From assembly GCA_947455165.1 (NCBI GenBank), contig CANGMP010000009.1, positions 1 to 37,824 of the forward strand: a stretch of 37,824 nucleotides of DNA, given 5' to 3'. The notes under the pieces were generated by a model, which saw nothing but the letters and a program-made list of their open reading frames with translations, ran no database searches and had not been told where the DNA came from. This document shows positions 24,614 through 31,949 of the stretch, in pieces (the stretch's first letter is position 1; each line of letters begins with the position of its first letter). Origin of the DNA: Acidimicrobiaceae bacterium (GTDB taxonomy: Bacteria > Actinomycetota > Acidimicrobiia > Acidimicrobiales > RAAP-2). The translations under genes were made by a program, and so were the position numbers.

Positions 24614-25028
24614 GCCCGTTGCGCGGGCGCTGGCTTCGGCCGGCGAACTAGCGAGCGCGGTCGTGAAGTATGGCGAAGCGGCAGTCGCGAAAGTCAGCGG
24701 CAAGGAACGCGAGCAGATTGAGTCGGAGCTTCGACAAGCTAAGGCTGTCGGGCAGTTCACCGTCCTCATGGCGGTCAGCAAGGTGAAGGCCGCCATAACG
24801 CCTGATGAAGCGTCAGTGGCACCACCGGCCGAAGCAACCGTCGCGACCGAGTCAGTGCCGCAGGGAGAAGCTCCAACAAGTATCGACGAGTACGACTCGC
24901 TCACGGCTTCCCAGATCGTGCCGCTCCTGGCCGATCTGACCGCCGACGAGCGCAGCGAGGTCTTGGCCTACGAATCGGCTCGCCGGGGGCGCAATAGCAT
25001 TCTCAAAGAGTTGCAACGCCTGGCATGA
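24600..25028 (+). CDS. helical protein of unknown function
   Basis: A 142-residue protein. Residues 1-62 form a basic/amphipathic Ala-rich helical region, 65-92 an Ala/Pro/Glu linker, and 95-142 a compact helical module beginning EYDSLTASQIVPLLADLTADE. That module resembles a short C-terminal domain seen in several actinobacterial proteins of unknown role; this is from memory and unchecked. The GTG start overlaps the end of the DUF4193-like gene by 14 bases, and the stop overlaps the next ATG by four, so the three genes form an operon. Confidence 0.65.
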   Translation: MTVSKPVARALASAGELASAVVKYGEAAVAKVSGKEREQIESELRQAKAVGQFTVLMAVSKVKAAITPDEASVAPPAEATVATESVPQGEAPTSIDEYDSLTASQIVPLLADLTADERSEVLAYESARRGRNSILKELQRLA

Positions 25029-25462
25029 GCGTGCGCCCCGTCGGTTCCTCTGAGGCCGACCAGCTGCTGGCGCTGTGCCGAGCATTTGTCTTTGACTTGG
25101 GCCGGGGCCGAGGTGGCCTGCGTTTCATTGTCGACGTCTGCGAACACTTCAACTGCGACGCAGCATCATTGCCCGGCCGGTTGGCCGAACAGGCCCAGCG
25201 AGGTTTGACACAATCCGACGAAGCTCTCCTCAGCGTGGCCTTTGTCTTTGACGGAGTGGGCTTTATTTACGTCGCCAGCGGCGCCCGCCAGCAGGGGAGG
25301 GGTCGTTCCCTCTTTCACGCACTTCGGGCGGCTCAGGGCAGTTTTGAACTATGGACGAAGCCGGGCGACCGGGTCGCAAAGTCGTTTGGAGAATCAGTCG
25401 GACTGAAAGCCCGAAAGCTGGTTATGAGCGAGCAGCAGGGCGAGGACGACGGGGAGTCGTAA
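25025..25462 (+). CDS. GNAT-like N-acetyltransferase family protein
   Basis: A 145-residue protein. A FIYVASGARQQGRGRSLF stretch (about 79-96) matches the acetyl-CoA-binding motif A (R/QxxGxG) of GNAT enzymes, preceded by a beta strand and followed by a helix. The N-terminal third is less typical. It probably transfers an acetyl group to an unknown substrate. The ATG overlaps the previous stop (ATGA). The last 41 bases overlap the end of the opposing Arg/Gly-rich gene, the only long convergent overlap in the window. Confidence 0.6.
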   Translation: MSVRPVGSSEADQLLALCRAFVFDLGRGRGGLRFIVDVCEHFNCDAASLPGRLAEQAQRGLTQSDEALLSVAFVFDGVGFIYVASGARQQGRGRSLFHALRAAQGSFELWTKPGDRVAKSFGESVGLKARKLVMSEQQGEDDGES

Positions 25463-26648
25463 CGCGCGGTGGCGGTGGTGGCACCTTCATGCCCATCAAT
25501 TTCGCCAACTCTGGAATTGATCCAGCAACCTTGATCGCCTCAGCGCGGCACGCCTCATCGGCAGGAATACCGGCCGGCTTGATGGTGCGGTGCATCGGCG
25601 AAGCGACAGCAGCCTGAACGAGTGCAATCCACTCGGCCGGAGCGGTCGACTCGGTCAAGGACTCTGAGGCCAACTGGGCAATAGCCGTAGCGGACTCGGA
25701 AGCAACCTGCATGCGGAACTCTGGTGGGCGGGCCGCCAAGGTCAGTGCCTCGAGGGTGTCCTTGGACTCAATCGCCTTAGCGATCTTGGCGAGCCACTCG
25801 GTGCTGAGAGCCTCGACGCGGCTGTTGAGCTGCGTCTGAAGGTCCTTCAACATGGCGCGAGCGTCATCGTCGAGATTGACGGTCTTAGCGGCAGTAACGA
25901 CGGGGCGTAGGTCGCGAAGGCGAAGTTCCTTGCCGGCACTCTGAGCACCTGCGGCGCGGTCCTTCCACAGGGCCAGGTTGGTCTTGCCCAACAGGTCCGT
26001 CGCAATACGGTCGATGGCGTCGGCATTCACCGTCGGGCGACCCTGAGCGGTTGCGGCCTTGTTTTGCTCGGCCACGGCCTCACGAACGGCGGGGAGACCA
26101 CCGCGGAGCAACTGCTCGGCGACGGGAAGCTGTTCAGGAGTCAATGTGGCCAAGAAAGCGTTGCGGTGCACGGTTGAGACGGGAGGACCGGCAGGACGCT
26201 CGGGACGAGCACCACGGCGGTCGCCACCGGCACGAGGACCGCGAGCGGGGCCACGCGAGCCCTTGTCAGAACCTTCGCCACCGGTGCGAGGGCCGCGAGG
26301 ACCCTTGTCGTCACGGCGGGGGCGGGGGCTGTCGCCATCGCGACGACCCTTGCCACCCTTCGGGGCGTACGTAACTTGGATGTCGGGACCCGTGGGGGCC
26401 TTGGCGACGATCTCGATGCGCTCACCGCGCAAGTCAAGGGGGGAAGCGGTCTTGAGCGGCAGGATGGCCGTAACTTCGACACCTTCCATGTTCTGCTCAA
26501 CATCGGCACGGAACTGGGTTCCGACAGCCGTGCCACCGGGGAGCAGCGTGGCAGCCAGCGATCCCTTGGGCAATTTGGCACCAGCAGCACGCCAAGTGGC
26601 AACTTCGCCGTTCATGCTGGTGATTTCGATCTCGATTCGACGCGACAT
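25422..26648 (-). CDS. three-part protein with Arg/Gly-rich linker, unknown function
   Basis: A 408-residue protein in three parts. Residues 1-95 are beta-rich with alternating hydrophobic residues and may form a small barrel. Residues 96-155 are a low-complexity stretch of Arg, Gly, Pro, Asp and Lys with several RG and GPR repeats. Residues 155-380 are all helical and rich in Ala and Leu, followed by a PPPPP and arginine tail. RG-rich linkers commonly bind RNA, so an RNA- or ribosome-related role is possible but is inference only. It stands alone on the minus strand, divergent from the htrA-like gene. A TAGATT box lies 9 bases before the ATG. Confidence 0.75.
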   Translation of the reverse strand: MSRRIEIEITSMNGEVATWRAAGAKLPKGSLAATLLPGGTAVGTQFRADVEQNMEGVEVTAILPLKTASPLDLRGERIEIVAKAPTGPDIQVTYAPKGGKGRRDGDSPRPRRDDKGPRGPRTGGEGSDKGSRGPARGPRAGGDRRGARPERPAGPPVSTVHRNAFLATLTPEQLPVAEQLLRGGLPAVREAVAEQNKAATAQGRPTVNADAIDRIATDLLGKTNLALWKDRAAGAQSAGKELRLRDLRPVVTAAKTVNLDDDARAMLKDLQTQLNSRVEALSTEWLAKIAKAIESKDTLEALTLAARPPEFRMQVASESATAIAQLASESLTESTAPAEWIALVQAAVASPMHRTIKPAGIPADEACRAEAIKVAGSIPELAKLMGMKVPPPPPRVTTPRRPRPAARS

Positions 26649-26733
26649 AGCCCTGACAATCTACTCGTTCTGTGGAGAGTCCAGATTAGACCCCTTTTTA
26701 AGTGCTTCTCATCAAATCCTTAGGTTCAATCCC

Positions 26734-26739
26734 TAACAT
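26734..26739 (+). promoter_or_regulatory. candidate -10 box for the htrA-like gene
   Basis: TAACAT ends 7 bases before the ATG at 26747. It supports this ATG over the in-frame GTG at 26702 and the ATG at 26738, which lies inside the box. Confidence 0.45.
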
Positions 26740-26746
26740 GAACGGC

Positions 26747-27964
26747 ATGGACGAAATCCAGGTGAACATCGTCAGCAGCGAAGCCCCTCCGGTCGAACCA
26801 ACAAAGACCCCCATCTGGCCGTCCCCGACACCGAGACCACCTGTCAGCCCGGTGCCACCGAAGCGACGTCGACGCATCTTGGCGGGTGCCGCGCTGTTGA
26901 TCAGCACCGTGGTTGTTGGCGGGGTATCGGGGTACGTCGCGGCACCAAAGAACTCCGGCGGCTACGCCATCTACACGTCCAATGACAATCCCGGCGCTGC
27001 CGTCTTGCCGAGCGGCATGACCGTGCCATCCCTCGTTCGGCGCGTCTCGCCCTCTGTCGTATCCATTGATGTTCGAACGTCAAGCGCCGAAGAACAGGGC
27101 ACCGGCATGATCTTGCAGTCCAACGGACTCGTCCTCACCAATGCCCACGTCGTCCACGCCGCCCTGAGCGGGGCGACTATGACCGTCACCCGCACTGGGG
27201 CCACTGAAGCACTGCCGGCGACCCTCGTTGGTCTCGACGCAGCCAACGACGTGGCGCTGATTCGCATCACGAACGGGGCCAATCTGCCGGCCATCACGTT
27301 TGGAAAGTCTGACGGCCTCGAAGTCGGTGACAGCGTGGTGGCAATTGGCAACGCCTTGGGTCTCGCCGCCGGAACGCCGACGGTCACTCAGGGCATCGTC
27401 TCGGCGCTTGGTCGCACCGTGACCGCCGGTTCGGCCACGTCGAGCGAGACGCTGAGCAACCTCATCCAGACTGACGCCGCCATCAATCCCGGAAACTCGG
27501 GTGGTCCATTGCTCGACTCCAATGGTCACGTCATTGGCATGAACACCGCCGTGGCTGGAACGATGAGTGACGGCACGAGCGCTCAGAACATCGGCTTTGC
27601 CATTCCGAGCGCCAAGATCGAGTCACTACTCGCTTCGCTCATGAAGGGCGGCACGATTCCTAAGCAACACGGGTATCTGGGCGTGAAGATCATGACTATG
27701 ACCTCCCAGCTGCAGAGTCAGTACGGACTGACCATTGACTACGGCGCACTCGTGATCGACGTCGTGAGTGGCTCGTCGGCCGACAACGCCGGGATTCAGG
27801 CGGGCGACATCATTACGGCCCTGAACGGCACCAAGATTCGAAGCGCTGACGCCGTCTCAACGTTTATGGCCAAGCAGAAGGTTGGTGCCAAAGTCATCGT
27901 TGAACTCGTTAGCCAGAGTGGCAAGCACACCGTGACGGCCACCCTCGGAGTGGCCTCGAACTAA
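26747..27964 (+). CDS. membrane-anchored HtrA/DegP-type serine protease with PDZ domain
   Basis: A 405-residue protein. A Pro-rich cytoplasmic segment (1-38) and a KRRRR stop-transfer signal precede one membrane span (44-64). A trypsin-like domain outside the membrane follows, with the catalytic triad His134 (NAHVV), Asp168 (ANDVALIRI) and Ser251 (NPGNSGGP), and a PDZ domain at about 300-400 (GYLGVKIM ... GIQAGDIITALNG). It should degrade or process misfolded exported proteins. It is transcribed alone. Its TAA overlaps the TAG of the convergent SDR gene by four bases. Confidence 0.93.
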   Translation: MDEIQVNIVSSEAPPVEPTKTPIWPSPTPRPPVSPVPPKRRRRILAGAALLISTVVVGGVSGYVAAPKNSGGYAIYTSNDNPGAAVLPSGMTVPSLVRRVSPSVVSIDVRTSSAEEQGTGMILQSNGLVLTNAHVVHAALSGATMTVTRTGATEALPATLVGLDAANDVALIRITNGANLPAITFGKSDGLEVGDSVVAIGNALGLAAGTPTVTQGIVSALGRTVTAGSATSSETLSNLIQTDAAINPGNSGGPLLDSNGHVIGMNTAVAGTMSDGTSAQNIGFAIPSAKIESLLASLMKGGTIPKQHGYLGVKIMTMTSQLQSQYGLTIDYGALVIDVVSGSSADNAGIQAGDIITALNGTKIRSADAVSTFMAKQKVGAKVIVELVSQSGKHTVTATLGVASN

Positions 27965-28731
27965 CCGACTGTCGCGATACCGCCATCGACCGGCAGAATC
28001 ACGCCGGTGATGTAAGACGCGGCAGGGGAGGCCAGGAATATTGCCGTACCGGCCATGTCCGACGGTCGACCGATGCGCTTCATCGGCGCACCAGCGGCAA
28101 TTGAGTCACCGAAGGCGTCAAGCGTCGCCTTCATCATCTTGGATTCGAATGGCCCAGGGGCAATGGCGTTAACTGTGACCTTGGGGGCCATGGACTTGGC
28201 CATGTGACGGGTTAGCTGGTGCACAGCGGCCTTTGAAGTGGAGTAGGCGAAGGTCTCCATTATCGGCACGTGAATGCCATCGATCGAGCCAATGTTGATT
28301 ACGCGGGCAGGCGCCTCGGCCGTACCGGCCTGGTCGAGCATTGGTCGCAGGAACTTGGTCAGATGAAAGACACCCTTGACATTGAGCGCCAGAACGCGCT
28401 CGAACGCCGTCTCGTCAGTTTCGGCCATAGGCGCACCCCAGGTTGCGCCGGCATTGTTCACGAGGACGTCGAGGTGGCTTTCGCGCTGACCGAGCTCAAA
28501 GGCCAAACGCTGACATTCGGCCTCGGTAGAAAGGTCGGCGGGCAGCGCGATACACCTGCCGCCGTTGGCCGATAGCTCGGCGGCCAACGCCTCGCAGACG
28601 TCGGCCTTGCGCGAGGAGATGTAGACCTTGGCACCGGCATCGACAAAGCCGCGAGCGATCATTTCGCCAATGCCGCGACTGCCGCCCGTTACGAGAACTA
28701 CCTTGCCTGAAACGTCGAAGAGGTTTTCCAT
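27961..28731 (-). CDS. short-chain dehydrogenase/reductase (classical SDR)
   Basis: A 256-residue classical SDR with the cofactor motif TGGSRGIG (15-22), NNAG (92-95) and the catalytic set Ser149, Tyr163 and Lys167 (YSTSK). The arginine in SSRKAD after the second strand suggests NADP(H). The C-terminal VDGG is also typical. The substrate is unknown. Beside the monooxygenase upstream on the same strand it may take part in ketone or alcohol breakdown, but this is inference. The ATG lies 7 bases after a TACACT box, so it probably has its own promoter although it lies 55 bases downstream of the monooxygenase gene. Confidence 0.9.
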   Translation of the reverse strand: MENLFDVSGKVVLVTGGSRGIGEMIARGFVDAGAKVYISSRKADVCEALAAELSANGGRCIALPADLSTEAECQRLAFELGQRESHLDVLVNNAGATWGAPMAETDETAFERVLALNVKGVFHLTKFLRPMLDQAGTAEAPARVINIGSIDGIHVPIMETFAYSTSKAAVHQLTRHMAKSMAPKVTVNAIAPGPFESKMMKATLDAFGDSIAAGAPMKRIGRPSDMAGTAIFLASPAASYITGVILPVDGGIATVG

Positions 28732-28738
28732 AACGAGA

Positions 28739-28744
28739 AGTGTA
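28739..28744 (-). promoter_or_regulatory. candidate -10 box for the SDR gene
   Basis: On the minus strand TACACT is followed by 7 bases and the ATG at 28731, with no Shine-Dalgarno site. Confidence 0.45.
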
Positions 28745-28786
28745 GAACTGCTGCGCTCGACCTCACCGGGTCTTCAATCTGACGAT

Positions 28787-30280
28787 CTAGCGGACCGTCG
28801 GGTCAAACTGGAGGCAGCCGTCTTCGAAAGCCAGCGAATCGAGGACTGAACGCTCACCCCAGAAGTCCATGCTCATCGACCACTCGTCCACGGAACCGCC
28901 CTTGGGCATCAGGTGACGTGAGCGCAGTGCGTAGCCGGGGCTGAACTTCTCGGGGTCAATGAAGGGTACGAGCTTCATAGTCGCATCGCGGTCCCGCAAC
29001 ACTGCAGCCACTTTGCCAAAGCCACCACTTCGCATGTGCGACAAGAGTCTGACCACGTAGCGACTCACGTAATCCGCGCGCATTGTCCAACTAAGCCGAA
29101 GCGCTCCGAAGGTCCAAGCCAGATTGGGAAGGCCAGTGAAGAGTAGGCCACGGTAGGTAACCGAGTCGGCAAAGTTCACGGGCTCACCGTCGACGGTAAA
29201 GGCCACGTCACCAAGCACGGAGAGGTCAAAGCCCGTCGCCGTAATCACGACGTCGCAGGGAATCTCGTCCCCGTCCTTGGTAACAATGCTCAAGGATGTG
29301 AAGTGGTCAATTTCATCGGTGATCATCGTGATCTGGCCGGAAGAGATTTTGGCGAAGAGATCGCCGTCGAGAACTCGACAGACGCGCTGATCCTGCGGGA
29401 AGTGTCGTGGCGTGAAATGGCGCTCAACGTCGTAGCCCTCGGGCAACTGCTTGGCCACCATGTCAATCAGAGCACGCTTAGAGATCTCGGCGTGCAGCTG
29501 TTGAATCTGAACGAGGTTCTGCATCTCATCCACCGACTTCTTGCGGATGATGCTGTGAATCCACTCTTCGGGCGTCTCGAGAGCTCGAAGCTGGTCGGCG
29601 AGCGGTTCGACGTTCGGGCTCTGAAAGAAGTACGTGGGGGAGCGCTGGAGAACCGTGAGGGTCCCGCACTGGTCGGCAATAGCCGGTGCCAAGGTGGCCA
29701 TAGTGGCTCCAGAGCCGATGATGACGACGTTCTTGCCACCGAGATCCACATCCTTCGGCCAGGACTGAGGGTGGATCACTTCGCCGGCAAACCCATCCAG
29801 ACCGTTCCAAGCCGGCGTGTAGCCCTTCTCGTGTCGGTAGTAGCCGTGGCACATCCAGAGAAACGAAGCGGTCAAGGTGAAGGTCTCGCCGGTCGCTACG
29901 ACTCGACCAGCAAGAGTCCAGAGTTGATTGTCGCTGGACCACGTGGCACTCGTCAAGAGACGTCCGTAAAAGAAGTTGGGCGCTAAGTCGTTTTCCTCGA
30001 TGACCTCGCCGAGATAGTCACGAATAGCTTGTGCGCCCGCATACGGCGGGCCGACCCATGGCTTGAAATCAAACCCGAGGGTGTAAGCCTCGGTGTCGGT
30101 ACGGACCCCGGGATAGGTATGCACCAGCCACGTGCCACCGAATGACTCGTGACCGTCAATGACGGCGTAGCTCGTCTCCGGCAGCGAAGTCGTCAGGTGG
30201 TAGGCCGCATTAATGCCCGATATGCCTGCTCCCACGACAAGAACATCAAGGTGCTGGGGAAGTTGGGTCGATGTATCCAT
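28787..30280 (-). CDS. flavin-containing monooxygenase, Baeyer-Villiger type
   Basis: A 497-residue flavoprotein. The FAD-binding motif GAGISG is at 17-22, the Baeyer-Villiger fingerprint FxGxxxHxxxWP spans F164 to P175 (FAGEVIHPQSWP), and a second Rossmann motif, GSGATM (189-194), binds NADPH. A late ATGFDLS stretch is the usual third conserved element. It should insert oxygen next to a ketone or oxidise a soft heteroatom; the substrate is not predictable. I choose the ATG at 30278-30280, since an upstream in-frame extension of 54 residues is not protein-like for the family and overlaps the 75-residue gene. The SDR lies directly downstream. Confidence 0.92.
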   Translation of the reverse strand: MDTSTQLPQHLDVLVVGAGISGINAAYHLTTSLPETSYAVIDGHESFGGTWLVHTYPGVRTDTEAYTLGFDFKPWVGPPYAGAQAIRDYLGEVIEENDLAPNFFYGRLLTSATWSSDNQLWTLAGRVVATGETFTLTASFLWMCHGYYRHEKGYTPAWNGLDGFAGEVIHPQSWPKDVDLGGKNVVIIGSGATMATLAPAIADQCGTLTVLQRSPTYFFQSPNVEPLADQLRALETPEEWIHSIIRKKSVDEMQNLVQIQQLHAEISKRALIDMVAKQLPEGYDVERHFTPRHFPQDQRVCRVLDGDLFAKISSGQITMITDEIDHFTSLSIVTKDGDEIPCDVVITATGFDLSVLGDVAFTVDGEPVNFADSVTYRGLLFTGLPNLAWTFGALRLSWTMRADYVSRYVVRLLSHMRSGGFGKVAAVLRDRDATMKLVPFIDPEKFSPGYALRSRHLMPKGGSVDEWSMSMDFWGERSVLDSLAFEDGCLQFDPTVR

Positions 30281-30326
30281 GCGCAAGTCTGACACGAGCC
30301 AGCGTGACCCACACCTCGAAAGCGTC

Positions 30327-30554
30327 TCAGTCGTATGTCTTGTGATTTGGGTCAACCGGTAGCGCGAAGTTGGGACGCAGCAGTTCAGGGTGGAGTGCGT
30401 GGCCGAGCTGGAGTGCCTCGTCGCTATCGAAGGCCTCCACAACCTCGGTGAGAAATCCCGTCGTGAAAGACCGGCCCCAAATGACCCGCCAAGAAATAGG
30501 AGTAGGCATTTCGGTCACAAGGGAAATGTACCGCGGAGGAGGAGTGCGACTCAC
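30327..30554 (-). CDS. 75-residue protein of unknown function
   Basis: A short, probably soluble protein beginning MSRTPPPRYISLVTEM and ending DPNHKTYD, with an acidic helix in the middle (LTEVVEAFDSDEALQLGHAL). No family is recognised. The GTG start overlaps the TGA of the preceding membrane gene in an exact GTGA junction, the same coupling seen elsewhere in this window, which is the main reason to accept it. It is followed after 46 bases by the monooxygenase gene. Confidence 0.5.
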   Translation of the reverse strand: MSRTPPPRYISLVTEMPTPISWRVIWGRSFTTGFLTEVVEAFDSDEALQLGHALHPELLRPNFALPVDPNHKTYD

Positions 30555-30946
30555 ACCGCTTTTGCGCCACAGGCTCGACAGAACCTGTAATTGGCTTGTC
30601 GAGGCTCACCGCACGATCGACAGTTGGGAGCACGGTGGGCCTCAGAACCGCACTGGGGACATACCAGCAAAAGCGACGGCATGCTCTGACTGCAGGCGAG
30701 ACATTCGAACCGCTTGGGCTTGCGTACTGCCTTTAGCAAACGCCCACCACCCATGAGCATGAGACCAAAAACGAGCACCGGAACCCAAATAAAGCCTTGC
30801 AGAATCAGAACCATCACGGCCAGCCCACGATCATCGCCTCTGACAATGTGGTTCAGCATCGCAACGACAAACGAAAGCATGCCAACCACCAAGGCCAGCC
30901 CTACTAAAAACACGACGGCCCGACCCAGCAGGCGTAAGTTCTTCAT
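30551..30946 (-). CDS. membrane protein with two C-terminal zinc ribbons
   Basis: A 131-residue protein. Two hydrophobic spans (about 8-32 and 43-68) are followed by a cytoplasmic tail with four Cys pairs: CLAC, CPQC, CRSC and CRAC. These make two likely zinc ribbons of the rubredoxin/zinc-ribbon type. The role is unknown; such proteins may sense redox or metal state or simply form a structural hub. It is the first gene of its unit, divergent from the crcB pair. The ATG lies exactly 6 bases after TAGGTT. Confidence 0.68.
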   Translation of the reverse strand: MKNLRLLGRAVVFLVGLALVVGMLSFVVAMLNHIVRGDDRGLAVMVLILQGFIWVPVLVFGLMLMGGGRLLKAVRKPKRFECLACSQSMPSLLLVCPQCGSEAHRAPNCRSCGEPRQANYRFCRACGAKAV

Positions 30947-30952
30947 TACGGC

Positions 30953-30958
30953 AACCTA
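30953..30958 (-). promoter_or_regulatory. -10 box for leaderless zinc-ribbon gene
   Basis: On the minus strand TAGGTT is followed by exactly 6 bases and the ATG at 30946. Confidence 0.55.
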
Positions 30959-30984
30959 TACGCAAAGCCAGCTCACGGCTCAGA

Positions 30985-31018
30985 CCCGGGGGCACCGGTC
31001 ATGTTGATGTTCCCCGGG
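30985..31018 (+). repeat. inverted repeat in the divergent gap before crcB
   Basis: CCCGGGG (30985-30991) and CCCCGGG (31012-31018) are complementary over 7 bases with a 20-base spacer; each arm also contains the palindrome CCCGGG. It lies between the zinc-ribbon gene and the crcB pair in a 171-base gap, the longest in the window. The rest of that gap shows only a TACGAT box (31104-31109), 8 bases before the crcB ATG. No T-run follows the repeat on either strand. Confidence 0.4.
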
Positions 31019-31117
31019 ACAACCGAGTGCACCCCACTGTAGTAACAACGCCGATAATGTTCGTTATGGTAAGTAGAAGATAAATCGCCAGATAGCCCTG
31101 AACTACGATACTTCTCG

Positions 31118-31582
31118 ATGAACACCCGGCGCCCAGGTCCCCTGCTGCATCGACTGTGCGCTGTGGCCCTCGGCGGCCTTATGGGCGGCTTACTTCGATA
31201 CATCGTGACCGTGACAACTCGATCTCCTGTGGTCAACGTGCATGGGTTCGGATGGGTCGCCCAGACTCCTCTGCAGCCGATCCAGTCTGCGTGGACTCTC
31301 TTCGACCTTCGACTGCTCGTTATTAACTCCCTCGGCGCGCTGCTAGCGACCTGGCTGCTGCTCGGACCCTTGGCCCAGAGGCCGGCAGACGAGCCCTGGA
31401 GGCTCTTTTGGACCACCGGGGTACTGGGAGGTCTGACCACCTACAGCAGTCTGATGCTGGACCTCGGTCGAATGTGGCAGATTGAGCCATCCACGGCAAT
31501 TCTGGGCGCACTGGTGAGCCTGGGTCTAGGGGCCACCGGGGCCGCAGTCGGGTGGCTCCTAGCGCGTCATGGGAGTCGATAA
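31118..31582 (+). CDS. crcB: fluoride channel subunit CrcB/Fluc (first copy)
   Basis: A 154-residue membrane protein of the small fluoride exporter family. It has four hydrophobic spans, a GGLMGGLLRY opening motif, the LVINSLGALLAT span with the conserved Asn, and the TTGVLGGLTTYSS motif that lines the pore. It is longer than the usual 110-130 residues because of an insert after the first span (about 34-60). It lets toxic fluoride leave the cell, as a dual-topology dimer or a pair with the next gene. The ATG has a TACGAT box 8 bases upstream. The stop overlaps the second copy (TAATG). Confidence 0.88.
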   Translation: MNTRRPGPLLHRLCAVALGGLMGGLLRYIVTVTTRSPVVNVHGFGWVAQTPLQPIQSAWTLFDLRLLVINSLGALLATWLLLGPLAQRPADEPWRLFWTTGVLGGLTTYSSLMLDLGRMWQIEPSTAILGALVSLGLGATGAAVGWLLARHGSR

Positions 31583-31911
31583 TGGTCCTGTTCGTTCTAG
31601 CCTGCGTCGCTGGCTGCCTCGTTCGCTACTCGGCCGAGCTTGTTGCCGAGCGGTTCGCACGTCGTTCTCGGGCCTGGGGGACTCTGGCGGTCAATATCGC
31701 CGGTAGCGCCATTGTTGGCTTCACGCTGACTCACGTTGTCCACCACGCGCAGTCTCTGGTTCCGTTCTGCGGCGGCCTGACTAGCTTCTCGGCCGCCTTC
31801 GCTGGACCGTTGCAGCTCTGGAGCGAGGGTTCGCGACGCGCCGGTTCGGCCCTCCTGATTGCCACGCCACTCGTGTGCGCCGGGGCCTGCTTCTTTGGTG
31901 CGGGCCTGTAA
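31582..31911 (+). CDS. crcB: fluoride channel subunit CrcB/Fluc (second copy)
   Basis: A 109-residue membrane protein with CLVRYSAE near the start, LAVNIAGSAIVGF in the second span, and the pore motif CGGLTSFSAAF. This is the usual size of the family. The ATG at 31582 shares one base with the stop of the first copy (TAATG), which supports it over an in-frame ATG at 31552. Adjacent crcB pairs are known in Gram-positive bacteria, where the two proteins may insert in opposite orientations and form a heterodimer; this is likely but not shown here. Confidence 0.86.
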   Translation: MVLFVLACVAGCLVRYSAELVAERFARRSRAWGTLAVNIAGSAIVGFTLTHVVHHAQSLVPFCGGLTSFSAAFAGPLQLWSEGSRRAGSALLIATPLVCAGACFFGAGL

Positions 31912-31936
31912 CCACCGCTGGTGGAGCGCTGGTGTG

Positions 31937-31942
31937 TACGCT
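31937..31942 (+). promoter_or_regulatory. candidate -10 box for the amidase gene
   Basis: TACGCT is followed by 7 bases and the ATG at 31950, in the 38-base gap after the second crcB gene. Confidence 0.45.
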
Positions 31943-31949
31943 CCCCTGC

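Noticed and set aside
26722..26733. GGTTCAATCC, like a tRNA T-loop
   Set aside because: No acceptor stem, D-arm or anticodon arm can be folded around it.
26702..26746. GTG or ATG starts upstream of the htrA-like gene start
   Set aside because: The added residues are not needed for the domain layout, and the ATG at 26747 fits a TAACAT box.
30281..30442. 54-residue N-terminal extension of the monooxygenase
   Set aside because: It is Ser/Thr/Arg/Cys-rich, unlike the family, and overlaps the better supported 75-residue gene. The FAD motif sits at the normal distance from the ATG at 30280.
30959..31117. Possible fluoride riboswitch before the crcB pair
   Set aside because: I cannot find the GGCGATGG-type core or the later CTGATG element of the known fluoride riboswitch. 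The inverted repeat present is a different shape.
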